A stretch of DNA of 35,231 nt, taken from NCBI GenBank assembly GCA_028691765.1, contig JAQUYS010000006.1:1-35231 (forward strand). Direction: 5' to 3'. A program made the translations under genes and the position numbers. Shown piece after piece: positions 1 through 8,423 of this stretch (positions are counted from its first letter, which is position 1; every line of letters begins with the position of its first letter). The stretch comes from Candidatus Nanoarchaeia archaeon. Its GTDB lineage: Archaea; Nanobdellota; Nanobdellia; Woesearchaeales; SKGA01. Under the pieces are notes generated by a model, which saw only the letters and a program-made list of their open reading frames with translations, was not told the DNA's origin and made no database searches.

Positions 1-202
1 CTTCACTTGCAACCCTTTGAATACAACTTTCCACATACCTATTTATAGAACGGGATTGAATAAACTCTCCCAGAGTTGTAGAAGCTTGATTTTGCAACTG
101 TTTTTCATAAGCAGTTCTTGCTGAAGAGATAATTAAAGCAGTACTAAATAATAGAATCACACCTAAAATAACAAAAACAGTAACTTGTGCTTTACTCTGC
201 AT
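1..202 (-). CDS. Pilin-like secreted protein, N-terminal part (runs off the window)
   Basis: The minus-strand frame opens with ATG at 202 and reads MQSKAQVTVFVILG followed by a hydrophobic stretch to about residue 27, then a polar segment (SARTAYEKQLQNQ). A short polar/charged start, a Q-V-T-V-F-V core and a single hydrophobic helix are what one sees at the start of archaeal class III signal peptide or pilin-like proteins, and this start is very common in DPANN genomes. The C-terminal part lies outside the window, so neither function nor domain content can be given. It lies 39 bases downstream of the MEMO1-like gene on the same strand and may be co-transcribed with it. The membrane or surface location is inferred from the N-terminus alone. 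Confidence 0.7.
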   Translation of the reverse strand, partial: MQSKAQVTVFVILGVILLFSTALIISSARTAYEKQLQNQASTTLGEFIQSRSINRYVESCIQRVASE

Positions 203-241
203 GCTACAAATATAGAGTAAATCCTATTTAAAAATAACTAT

Positions 242-1120
242 TTAACGAATTACAAAAGAGGCATATGAAACGCAGTTTTTGTAATCTCCGTTAACATCTC
301 CAGACAAATAATTTTGTTCTAGGGAAATCTTTTTAGGATTTAACAAAGTAAAATAAAGCTTCATTGCAAAATAACCCGACACCGGAACCATAGATTTATC
401 CACCGCTTCAAAGAAATTATTTTCTTTATGGGATTTTATTGCATCAATCAAAGATTTGTCTATTTTGGCAATGTTTTGCGTAATTTCTTCTGTGAAAGGC
501 ACAAAATGGAAATTTCGACCGTACGAAGTTAAATTCGTTACAAAAATAAACAAAACTTGTTTGTTTTGTTCTAAAAGAACTTCTTTAATATCTGCAGATA
601 ATTCTTTGTAATCAACATCATCACCAATAAGTAAAGGAACGATTTTTATTTTTTCTAAACGATTTTTATTTAAATGTTGTAAAAAGGGTAATTGAACTTC
701 AATAACCGATTCTTCTTTATGTATTTGTTCATCAACTTTAATATGTCCTTTAGAGACTAAATCTCTAACGAACTGTTGATCAACTCGAATTTCACCGTGA
801 GGCATTTGAAACGTTTCTAAAGTAGTTCCTGATTTCAAAGATTTTTGTGGTTGTGCTATAATAATATATGTTGTAATACCATCTCCTTGTTCAGCAAGAT
901 CTTTGTATGCCCAAGAAGCACATGGACCTGCCAAATCAATAGGTGCATGAGGTACGATTATTGCTTTCACAGGAAGGTTCGCTTCAGGTGTAGCTAACTT
1001 TTCCATTTTAACTGGAATTGTGCCTGGACCACGTTCATTTTCATAAGATTCTGTTATTTGTTTGTCTAAAGTAAGCACTCCGTTTGAGTAATGTGTTTTA
1101 TTTGCAATAGGTTCTCTCAT
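242..1120 (-). CDS. MEMO1-like protein (AmmeMemoRadiSam system protein B family), divergent
   Basis: This 292-residue protein follows the MEMO1/class III extradiol dioxygenase-like fold from end to end. It has PHAPIDLAGPCASWAY (about 57-72, family form PHAGYxYSGPxAAxAY), a MPHGEIRVD segment (about 106-114), EESVIEVQLPFL (136-147) and a C-terminal VSYASFVI. Length matches the family. Two motifs that normally carry histidines are altered: the LLGPxH strand reads IIIAQPQKS, and SSDFSHY reads VTNLTSYG. If the metal site of the family is used at all, it is probably lost here. The ATG is preceded by GAGTGATT, a good Shine-Dalgarno. No AMMECR1 or radical SAM partner lies in the window, so the cellular role is open. 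Confidence 0.72.
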   Translation of the reverse strand: MREPIANKTHYSNGVLTLDKQITESYENERGPGTIPVKMEKLATPEANLPVKAIIVPHAPIDLAGPCASWAYKDLAEQGDGITTYIIIAQPQKSLKSGTTLETFQMPHGEIRVDQQFVRDLVSKGHIKVDEQIHKEESVIEVQLPFLQHLNKNRLEKIKIVPLLIGDDVDYKELSADIKEVLLEQNKQVLFIFVTNLTSYGRNFHFVPFTEEITQNIAKIDKSLIDAIKSHKENNFFEAVDKSMVPVSGYFAMKLYFTLLNPKKISLEQNYLSGDVNGDYKNCVSYASFVIR

Positions 1121-1150
1121 TTTTAATCACTCTAGAATTAGTTGTTTTGT

Positions 1151-1171
1151 GTTAATAAATGTTTTTAATTT
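1151..1171 (-). promoter_or_regulatory. Promoter-like 21-base sequence, copy 1
   Basis: On the minus strand this AT-rich block (core AAAAACATTTATTAAC) lies about 30-50 bases upstream of the MEMO1-like start at 1120, the right place for an archaeal BRE/TATA element. The same 21 bases recur exactly at 2174-2194 upstream of the MNT/HEPN pair, so it is probably a promoter shared by the two units or the remains of a duplication. Confidence 0.45.
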
Positions 1172-1187
1172 GAAAAGTGGAAATAAT

Positions 1188-1622
1188 TTAATTTTCTTCT
1201 TTAATGTTAGACTCAGAAATACTTAATAATTTAACGATTATTGCATTGATTTGAACTTCATTATTTTTTAAATAATTTTCATCCATAAATTTACCCCTGT
1301 AATTAACATCATTTCTAAAAATTCTTAATTGATTGATTTTATTCGCTTCAAAATTCAGATTAGGATAAAATTCTTCTAAGAAAGCAATTAAACAAATGTG
1401 ATTTAAACAGTTTAGACCTTTTTGATAAATTAAAGATAAAAGTAGTTCTTTTATTACTTCGTAATATCCTTCCACTTTCAAGAAATCGGGCGCTTGAGTA
1501 TTTTTCCAGAAAGCAAATCTCAATTTAGATATGTTTAATAGGCTTTGCGATCTTTCTAAATCTTTGCCTTGTTCAACAACTATTTTTTGATGGATACAAT
1601 CTTCCCAAGATAATCTATTCAA
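1188..1622 (-). CDS. HEPN-like protein, partner of the adjacent nucleotidyltransferase
   Basis: A mostly helical 144-residue protein with the signature of HEPN partners of minimal nucleotidyltransferases: LRIFRNDVNYRG at about 99-110. HEPN ribonucleases have RxxxxH, often followed by a Tyr that the MNT enzyme can AMPylate. Here Arg103 and Tyr108 are kept but Asn107 stands about where the catalytic His is expected, so RNase activity is doubtful. The start is TTG at 1622, directly abutting the TAA of the upstream gene and in the same reading frame; there is no ATG until the last third of the gene. Together the two genes form an MNT/HEPN toxin-antitoxin-like unit. The family is inferred from motif and context. 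Confidence 0.6.
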   Translation of the reverse strand: MNRLSWEDCIHQKIVVEQGKDLERSQSLLNISKLRFAFWKNTQAPDFLKVEGYYEVIKELLLSLIYQKGLNCLNHICLIAFLEEFYPNLNFEANKINQLRIFRNDVNYRGKFMDENYLKNNEVQINAIIVKLLSISESNIKEEN

Positions 1623-2132
1623 TTAAAACACCTTAATGTAACCATATAAAATGATCCCATTAATAATGTTATTGGCCAATTCTCCGGAAAGTTTCCGGAT
1701 GTTTGGTTCAAAAAGTAAATTTATTTTATGATTTAACTTTTTTTCAAAAGAAGCTAAATTAATTTCTTTATTTGATGATTGAACAAAGATGTCTATGTCG
1801 CTATTTTCAGTATAATTACCTTTAGCACAAGAACCAAATAAAATTATGCAATCAGGGTTACATGTTGAAATTAATTGTTGTAATAGGTTTGAATCTAAAA
1901 TTTGTTTTTGAATATGTTGTTTTTTTTCAAACATATATTTGTTTGAGGATGTGTTCGCACAATAGACTGGATACAGTGTTGTTATTTTTGTTTTGATAAG
2001 ATTTTCTTTTTTTAAAATGTTTAAATATTTTAAGATAGTTACGTGATTTATATTTAGCTTTCTAGAAAGACCTCTTGCGGAAAAATCTTCTTGAGGATAG
2101 TTCAAAAATTGTTCTAAAATTATTTGTTTCAT
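1623..2132 (-). CDS. Winged-helix plus minimal nucleotidyltransferase (MNT)
   Basis: 169 residues with two domains. Residues 1-60 form a winged-helix DNA-binding domain (FSARGLSRKLNINHVTILKYLNILKKENLI). From about 95 comes a Pol-beta-like nucleotidyltransferase core, ILFGSCAKGNYTENSDIDIFV, with the full GS-x10-DxD motif (Gly100-Ser101, Asp112, Asp114). In characterised MNT/HEPN pairs the MNT is the antitoxin and AMPylates the HEPN toxin. The fused HTH suggests that this one also represses its own promoter, where inverted repeats occur at 2147-2179. The stop codon TAA directly adjoins the TTG start of the HEPN gene, so translation is probably coupled. The MNT assignment is firm; biological activity is inferred. 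Confidence 0.8.
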   Translation of the reverse strand: MKQIILEQFLNYPQEDFSARGLSRKLNINHVTILKYLNILKKENLIKTKITTLYPVYCANTSSNKYMFEKKQHIQKQILDSNLLQQLISTCNPDCIILFGSCAKGNYTENSDIDIFVQSSNKEINLASFEKKLNHKINLLFEPNIRKLSGELANNIINGIILYGYIKVF

Positions 2133-2146
2133 TGTTAATTTATTTT

Positions 2147-2194
2147 ACCAGTTGGTTATAAAAATTAACACCAGTTAATAAATGTTTTTAATTT
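2147..2194 (-). promoter_or_regulatory. Promoter and candidate operator of the MNT/HEPN pair
   Basis: Three elements lie between the MNT start (2132) and the preceding gene. A 21-base promoter-like block at 2174-2194 is identical to 1151-1171. The inverted repeat ATTAAC-ACCA-GTTAAT lies at 2164-2179. A second one, ACCA-GT-TGGT, lies at 2147-2156, where transcription would start. The winged-helix domain of the MNT protein is the obvious candidate to bind them. Confidence 0.4.
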
Positions 2195-2208
2195 TGAGAA
2201 ACACAAAA

Positions 2209-2595
2209 TTAATTAAATATAAATATAGACCACAACACATTATCACTACTACTTTGACGTTGAATTTGTCTGAAATAACGAGTGTATTTGGATGTATCTG
2301 TTTCACGATATAAATAAATTTTATCATCACCTATTGAAAATTCAATAGTGTATTCAGATTTACAATCAAAATCCCATTTATCTGTGTAACCATCTCCATC
2401 GTTATCTATATTATCGGAACAATTTGTTTCATATTCATCATAATTCACAGTGCCACCACAACCATCTTCGCTCATACAAGGATCAATATATCCTCCCTCG
2501 CCACGACGATCATCAATACTATGAACTAGAAAGGAAAATAAGCTAATCAAGATCACCACATAAACAATCAAATATTTAACTTTCATCATTTTCAC
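2209..2595 (-). CDS. Small secreted protein with a calcium-binding type Asp-rich loop
   Basis: 128 residues. A hydrophobic segment at about 7-26 (KYLIVYVVILISLFSFLVHS) acts as signal peptide or membrane anchor. A Gly/Cys-rich linker (CMSEDGCGG) follows, then NCSDNIDNDGDGYTDKWDFDC at about 58-78. The xCxDxxDNDGDGxxD pattern is an Asp-rich loop of the EF-hand/dockerin-like kind, widespread in archaeal and bacterial surface proteins. The C-terminal 50 residues match nothing I recognise. The start ATG overlaps the stop of the giant surface-protein gene by four bases (2592-2595), so the two are a translationally coupled operon. A similar Asp-rich loop occurs in the large protein. Confidence 0.6.
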   Translation of the reverse strand: MKMMKVKYLIVYVVILISLFSFLVHSIDDRRGEGGYIDPCMSEDGCGGTVNYDEYETNCSDNIDNDGDGYTDKWDFDCKSEYTIEFSIGDDKIYLYRETDTSKYTRYFRQIQRQSSSDNVLWSIFIFN

Positions 2596-5500
2596 CCTTC
2601 ACAATCAGGATCTTCATTTTCACAATTAATATTGAAAAAATCCTCTAGACAAATACCATCTTCATCAACACAATATAAAACAATATCTTTAAATGAACCA
2701 TTAGTTAAAGTTGCATTTTTAAAATAAATGTATTTAGAGTCAACATCATAGCAATAACCTTCTTGACATGAGCTTTCACCAATAATACAATCAACATTAT
2801 CTTCACAAGTAATTCTAGGAATACACGTAGTATAATTTAATACTCCTGATGTGCACGAAATATTTCCAGCCACATATCTTGAATAAATGTTACAATTATA
2901 ATTTGCTTCGGGAATTAAAGAACCATTCTCACAAGTATCGCATTCTTCGCCTAAATCAATTTGACAATTTCCTGATAAACTTGTTGCGCTCCAACCTAAA
3001 TCAACATCAGGATTAACCATTAAACCAGATGTCAATCTCTTCCAATCGAAGTTATTTTGATAACTATATTTTTTCAGATTATTTTCTTTTAGAACTAAAG
3101 AAATTAATTGAGTTCCATCTGAACCATATGCGTAATCCATTGCATAGTCATTATTGTTGTAATAATTTTCTGCGAGTTTTTGAACTTGAGTTCCAAATCC
3201 TTGATATTCCACAGAGACAAAATACATGTCAGGTTTAATTATTGACTCAGATGAGAAATCTTCTCGAGTTTCCATTAAAGCTTTAATGTGTTTTTCATGA
3301 GTTGCATTACTGAACTTAGCTAAATACACTTTATCAAATTGAACAAAATCTTCCTGGAATGTTGGCATATATGCAGCGTAATCTAAAATACCATCACCTG
3401 CAGAATCTCCACCACCAAACCAATCTGTGAATAAACCTAAGAATGAATCCCATAATTCTCTAATGAATTCTCCAAAGCCTCGTGTAGACATTAAATCTTG
3501 CAAGTTCGTACCTGAAGGTAAACCTAATTCTTCTGTATCCACTATAAATATAATGTTTAATGAAGGATTGTAAGCAAATCTGTAACTAGTTTCGTCATGA
3601 CTACAAGTTTGGAAGAATTTTGTTGGATTTATTGAAAATGCGCTTATTTTTTCATCACTTAAATTATAATCGCATGCAGTTTTTAGAGAGTCTCTTTGTT
3701 CTCCTGTAAATTCTTTTGAATATTCTAAATCAGGAATTAATTTTTCCATGAAATATTCTGCATCTGTTTTTGTTGAATCTTTATTTCCTTCAGCGTTGAA
3801 ATTCAGACCTGTGACTGTGTAAATCTCGTCATCTACTTTTAATCTTAAAACACACATTGAATTAATAATTGTATTCACATCTGAGTCTGATTTGAATGTT
3901 GCTATGTCTCCAGTTTCATCACACATTATTTCAAAATCGTATTGAATTTCATCATCTTTACTAAAAGTCAAATCATACATTTTAGCTAAAAGTATTTTAG
4001 AAACTTCAACTTTATTTTTATTAATCCAGTTTTGTTCAAAACAAATGTAATCTCCAATAACATCGAACTCGTCTTTAGATGTTGTTACTAAGGGTTGTGT
4101 TCCTGGTTGCCCATCATATGAAATTTTGTAAGTATATGTTGCAGGACTTAATTGACAACCATAAAATTCACCATTGTAAAAAATTATGTTATTTAGAGAC
4201 TCATTGTTAAATGAATATGAAACTGGTTTTCCACTTGGAATAGGAACTCCATGGAAACATCCTTGTTTGATGTCTGCATAATATTCTCCACCTGCTTGAT
4301 TTCCTAGTTTGAATTGTGTTACAGTATCGTCACCACAACATTTTCTTCCAGTCCAATCGAAAGCAGCTTGAGCTTCACACGCATACCAATATTTACCATA
4401 ACCTTCAACATTTCCAACGTCGTTAAATTTAGAATTATTAGAGAAACTTTCACTTCCAGAAGGACCATCTAAATCAGTTACCCAAGAACCGAAATTTCCA
4501 GTACAATAATAATTTGGAGAATTATCTCCCCCACTTAATACGAATGCATCAAATAAAGCTTTGTATTCAACATCATTATCTGAACCTTCAGGAGTTATAG
4601 TTTTTATTTTTAAAGCATCCACATTTGTTTTGTCAAACCCACTACATGCATTCAATAAATCTAAATTGATTACTGCATGATGCCATCTTAATGAAGACGT
4701 TCCTGTAACAAGTTTATTTTGTAAAGAGATTTTACAAATGTTAGAAGGTTCACTCATATCTGAAAATTCTAAATAGATGTTTGGTTCATTTATTGCTAAA
4801 GCCACATCAAATTCTAAATATTGGAATGAACTTATATCTTTTTGCGGCCGCATACTTGAAGAAAATGTAACTATTGAAGTTCCATCGTCAGATACTTCTG
4901 CTTTAGAAATGTAATCTAAAAGAAATTCATTATCCGTAGTTTCATCTTTTTTAAATTTATCATAATTTTCGATTGTGTGCACAGCTCCACCTAAACCATA
5001 ATAATAATAATCATCGGGTGAAATGTGGTTTGAATAATAATTATTGCAAGGTGCAAAATCACTACAGCACTCACTAATTAATCTTAAATCATTGTGTTTG
5101 TAACAAACAAAAGATTCGGGTTTGCTTAAAGAAATTAAATCACCAATATCCATCCAATCAAGGCCCCAGTCTCCACCTACACAACAATGACCAAATTCAT
5201 TTGAATAGTCGATTCCACCTACACAATTAGAAACAGGAACATTTTGATAATCAACTGCTGAAATCCAAGAACCACCAATTAAATAACACGTATTTTCAGA
5301 CAAATCTTGATTTGAAATATATCCACAAATATCATCCCCATACTCATTCAATTCATCTTCTTCAACCATACAACACATGGAATTTTTAGTTGTTGATAAA
5401 ACAGAACCAAAATTACAATATGTTGCAAAATCTGTTTTGTCTGAACACTCCGTACCATTATATGTGATGCCATCAATATTCAAATGTATATCATTACAAT

Positions 5501-7697
5501 TCTGGGGTAAAACTGCATTATTTATATCTAAACAATCATTAGTTGTTAAACCCTGACCAGTACAATTTTTCTTTAGCAATAAACTTAATTCAGACCCAAA
5601 TGAAGGATCATCTATATCTGGACAATATAACGATATGAATGGAAATTTTTCACAAAATTGAGTTAAAGCTAAATCTTGATATTCATCTAAATCTTCTTCG
5701 ATTGCAGATAAATAGCAAGATGGACCACAAACAGCTATAAAATCCTCAAAAGAAGGATTGCTGAAACTTAACGGAATGATAGCACCATTAGCTAACTCTG
5801 CTTTAGGTTCACAAACATTTTCTTCATCAGATTGTAAACACTCATAATCTCCCGTAATATTATTAAACGTAAAATTAATACATGTTTTCCAATTAGTAGC
5901 TTCATTAAACGCAACAGCATTAAGAAATTCCACACAAGTATATCCTTCATTCGATTGTGGAAGAGAAAATGTTTCTCCTTCAGAGATTGGTTTTGCATTT
6001 GTTTTTCCCTGTAAAATTGGTCTTGGATCTTGAGTATTGTTTGCTGCACAATAATACCATTCAGCACCATTAGAAATAAAATCAATACCGTTTGAATTGT
6101 GAATTTTATATGCATTTTCATAATTCGCGGCATCCCACCAATGAAAAGAATTTAAATCTGAAAAAAACATAATTTCTTGATTAAAATAATCTTTATTACA
6201 GAAATATCTTCCACCTTGAGAAATATAACCTAAATCATTTTCAAAATCTTCAATCCCTTGCCATTCACAAAAACCATTACACGTTTCTGTTGTTCTATAT
6301 GCACATTCAGAATAAGTAGGCATATCTATACAATTAAATGAATCAGGTTTACAACCTAAATATTCTGCTTGTCTTAAATCTGTAACTTCACTACACGTAC
6401 CTTCACGAGGTAAAGGAAATTCAATTTTTCTAAACGGTTCTCTTGCTTCATCATAACAAGTTTCTAAAGAATCCCACAAAAAACTTGGTTTAATATAAAA
6501 TCTGTGAATAACATTTATACACGCATATTTAAAAACATCACCAAGCCAATCATAATTTTCCTTAAACTCCGCATTCAAAATCGAATTGCAAAATGATTGA
6601 GCGTCAGCTTTAGTTAAATGAGAAAGATTTAAAACATTTTTTTGAACATATCTGGAGTTAGTTTGATCCACAGCACAAAAATTTTTAAAATAAGGAATTT
6701 CATCTATGGCTGAATGATAAGGATATTGGTAAGATCGCGCATTAAATTTTATATCATTACATGCATACGCCACAGAATCATCACATACTTTTGAAGAATA
6801 GCAATGTTCTAAATCAGTTGGATTTAAATTACAATAATAATTTGAAGGAGTTCCTGAAAAACTAACGTCATTTGGAGTACATCCTAAGTCCATACATTGG
6901 TATATGTTTGTTTGATCTTCACAAGTAATTGAATTATTAAAAACACAAATTCCTGTGTGATCATCATCACCACAAACACCATCAGAACCATTGTGTGAAA
7001 AAGAAATCCAATAATCTTTAAATCCTGATTCATCAGAAGTAGTTCCATAAACCTCGCCCATATTAAAACTAACAGGACCATTTATATCAAATAAATCAAT
7101 TTGTTTATAACAATCTTTATCAGCCATATCTTTAAAGCCGTCATTGTCATCATCACGATCATTATTACAATTGGTTTCTTCAGGAAATCGGGATTTCAAT
7201 TTACATGTATTTGAATCACAATAAGTACATTTTCCATCTACAAATTCAGTACATTGTAATGGATCGGAAATAAACAACGTTCCTTCAACATTTTCGCATT
7301 CCTCACATGGTTTTGTCAACTGACAGTTTTGAGAATTACAATAATCTTTCGTTTGAGGGTAAGGTATTGCTGCACAAGATGCAATAAGATCTAGAATTTG
7401 TTGACTATCCGTACAATAATCTACCCCATCTATATCACGAATTACACAATTAGGATGAGTACCATCACACATGGCTTGACCATTAGGACTAGCCAGTGTA
7501 TATGTACCGCATATTGATGGAAAATAACACAATCCTTTTATTTCGCCATCTCCACAATCTCCTTGATACGTTATAATAGTTCCGGTCTCAGCTTCATATG
7601 GTCCATCACAAGTAATTGTTGTTGCAATAACACTTCCACTCATCAAAGAAACTAACAACAAGAACAGAAAAACAATTGAAAATAATTTACCTCTCAC
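2592..7697 (-). CDS. Giant Cys-rich secreted surface protein (1701 residues)
   Basis: The protein starts with MRGKLFSIVFLFLLLVSLMSG..., a clear signal peptide, and continues with a very long extracellular region full of cysteines (CxxC, CCxxD and CSDxxx patterns), Asn/Tyr/Asp-rich spacers and aromatic residues. A calcium-loop motif (NCNNDRDDDNDGFKDMADKDC) lies near residue 180. Near the C-terminus GNCQIDLGEECDTCENG resembles the CGNGxxxxGEECD repeats of secreted proteins. No C-terminal membrane anchor or sorting signal is visible. I chose the GTG at 7697 over the ATG at 7718: it has GAGGGTG about five bases upstream, and the TATA box at 7732-7741 would start transcription inside the longer version. 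Many disulphides imply an outside location. The function is unknown; adhesion or host contact is a guess. Confidence 0.75.
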   Translation of the reverse strand: MRGKLFSIVFLFLLLVSLMSGSVIATTITCDGPYEAETGTIITYQGDCGDGEIKGLCYFPSICGTYTLASPNGQAMCDGTHPNCVIRDIDGVDYCTDSQQILDLIASCAAIPYPQTKDYCNSQNCQLTKPCEECENVEGTLFISDPLQCTEFVDGKCTYCDSNTCKLKSRFPEETNCNNDRDDDNDGFKDMADKDCYKQIDLFDINGPVSFNMGEVYGTTSDESGFKDYWISFSHNGSDGVCGDDDHTGICVFNNSITCEDQTNIYQCMDLGCTPNDVSFSGTPSNYYCNLNPTDLEHCYSSKVCDDSVAYACNDIKFNARSYQYPYHSAIDEIPYFKNFCAVDQTNSRYVQKNVLNLSHLTKADAQSFCNSILNAEFKENYDWLGDVFKYACINVIHRFYIKPSFLWDSLETCYDEAREPFRKIEFPLPREGTCSEVTDLRQAEYLGCKPDSFNCIDMPTYSECAYRTTETCNGFCEWQGIEDFENDLGYISQGGRYFCNKDYFNQEIMFFSDLNSFHWWDAANYENAYKIHNSNGIDFISNGAEWYYCAANNTQDPRPILQGKTNAKPISEGETFSLPQSNEGYTCVEFLNAVAFNEATNWKTCINFTFNNITGDYECLQSDEENVCEPKAELANGAIIPLSFSNPSFEDFIAVCGPSCYLSAIEEDLDEYQDLALTQFCEKFPFISLYCPDIDDPSFGSELSLLLKKNCTGQGLTTNDCLDINNAVLPQNCNDIHLNIDGITYNGTECSDKTDFATYCNFGSVLSTTKNSMCCMVEEDELNEYGDDICGYISNQDLSENTCYLIGGSWISAVDYQNVPVSNCVGGIDYSNEFGHCCVGGDWGLDWMDIGDLISLSKPESFVCYKHNDLRLISECCSDFAPCNNYYSNHISPDDYYYYGLGGAVHTIENYDKFKKDETTDNEFLLDYISKAEVSDDGTSIVTFSSSMRPQKDISSFQYLEFDVALAINEPNIYLEFSDMSEPSNICKISLQNKLVTGTSSLRWHHAVINLDLLNACSGFDKTNVDALKIKTITPEGSDNDVEYKALFDAFVLSGGDNSPNYYCTGNFGSWVTDLDGPSGSESFSNNSKFNDVGNVEGYGKYWYACEAQAAFDWTGRKCCGDDTVTQFKLGNQAGGEYYADIKQGCFHGVPIPSGKPVSYSFNNESLNNIIFYNGEFYGCQLSPATYTYKISYDGQPGTQPLVTTSKDEFDVIGDYICFEQNWINKNKVEVSKILLAKMYDLTFSKDDEIQYDFEIMCDETGDIATFKSDSDVNTIINSMCVLRLKVDDEIYTVTGLNFNAEGNKDSTKTDAEYFMEKLIPDLEYSKEFTGEQRDSLKTACDYNLSDEKISAFSINPTKFFQTCSHDETSYRFAYNPSLNIIFIVDTEELGLPSGTNLQDLMSTRGFGEFIRELWDSFLGLFTDWFGGGDSAGDGILDYAAYMPTFQEDFVQFDKVYLAKFSNATHEKHIKALMETREDFSSESIIKPDMYFVSVEYQGFGTQVQKLAENYYNNNDYAMDYAYGSDGTQLISLVLKENNLKKYSYQNNFDWKRLTSGLMVNPDVDLGWSATSLSGNCQIDLGEECDTCENGSLIPEANYNCNIYSRYVAGNISCTSGVLNYTTCIPRITCEDNVDCIIGESSCQEGYCYDVDSKYIYFKNATLTNGSFKDIVLYCVDEDGICLEDFFNINCENEDPDCEG

Positions 7698-7730
7698 AAA
7701 TACACCCTCAAAACACATTTATAAAATAGT

Positions 7731-7741
7731 TAATTTATAAA
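7731..7741 (-). promoter_or_regulatory. TATA box of the surface-protein operon
   Basis: On the minus strand GTTTATAAATT precedes the giant gene. A start site about 25 bases downstream falls near 7711, between the ATG at 7718 and the GTG at 7697, which supports GTG as the true start with a short leader containing its Shine-Dalgarno. Confidence 0.5.
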
Positions 7742-7789
7742 CCTTACTATTAAACATTAAATTATAACACTCGTAATAAATTTATCACA

Positions 7790-8314
7790 CTAAAGATTTT
7801 TTCTTTCCAAAATCCTAGAAAAAGCTTTCACATCACCAACAGACCGCATCTGAGAAACCGAAGAAGCCAAACTAACAACTGAAAACTCAGTCAAACAAGA
7901 ATTCTGCATCATCCGCCCAACAACAGACGCCCTGAAACCGTGTTCCGCATTCTGCAAACCTGAAAAACTGAATAATATTTTCCCTTTAAACTCGTTCAAA
8001 AACACATGATTTAAACCACTTCTTCTTTGATGAATAAAATCCTTCTCCCCTTCAAATTCATTACCGACAACATGCGTAACACCTTTAGGCAACCTAGTAA
8101 ATTTAGTGCCTAATGCAACAACAATGGGAACTCCAGAAAAATCATTCGAAACCTCAGAATCCAAAAACCAACCAGTCTCCACACCTTCAATCTTAGGCAA
8201 AACCTCTTTTTTTGCATATTTATAAAGCAAAACAACGCCTTCCCAACCTAATTCCTTAGATCTAGCAATAAATTTCTCTTCCAAACCTTTCTGAACAAGC
8301 ACAAAATCTTTCAT
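7790..8314 (-). CDS. rnp3: RNase P protein component 3 (Rpp30/Rnp3)
   Basis: 174 residues in the arrangement of the archaeal RNase P protein Rpp30, a TIM-barrel-like subunit that helps the RNase P RNA remove 5' leaders from pre-tRNAs. The supporting segments are ELGWEGVVLLY (21-31), the RRSGLNHVFL strand (97-106, family form R..SGxNH), KILFSFSGL (112-120), RMMQNSCLTEF (134-144, family form RMxQNxxLCxKY) and MRSVGDVKAFSRIL (156-169, family form MRSPxDLxAFxxxLG). The last two are the most diagnostic. The protein is slightly shorter than usual. A TATA box TTTATAAAT lies about 25 bases upstream on the minus strand, consistent with a leaderless transcript. It is divergent from the AbiE-like pair. 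Confidence 0.8.
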   Translation of the reverse strand: MKDFVLVQKGLEEKFIARSKELGWEGVVLLYKYAKKEVLPKIEGVETGWFLDSEVSNDFSGVPIVVALGTKFTRLPKGVTHVVGNEFEGEKDFIHQRRSGLNHVFLNEFKGKILFSFSGLQNAEHGFRASVVGRMMQNSCLTEFSVVSLASSVSQMRSVGDVKAFSRILERKNL

Positions 8315-8423
8315 AATAAAACAAATTCTTTTTTATTTATAAATCCAGCATATTAAAAAAATAACATAATAACATCAAAAACGATATGAAAACATTTAAA
8401 TATTAATATAACTACCTAAAACC

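Noticed and set aside
3029-7081. Open frames on the opposite strand or other frames within the giant gene
   Set aside because: They are low-complexity shadows of a long, well-supported coding frame and lack ribosome-binding sites.
7698-7718. ATG at 7718 as start of the giant surface protein
   Set aside because: It adds seven residues before a clean signal peptide, and the TATA box position would place the transcript start inside it; GTG at 7697 has a ribosome-binding site.
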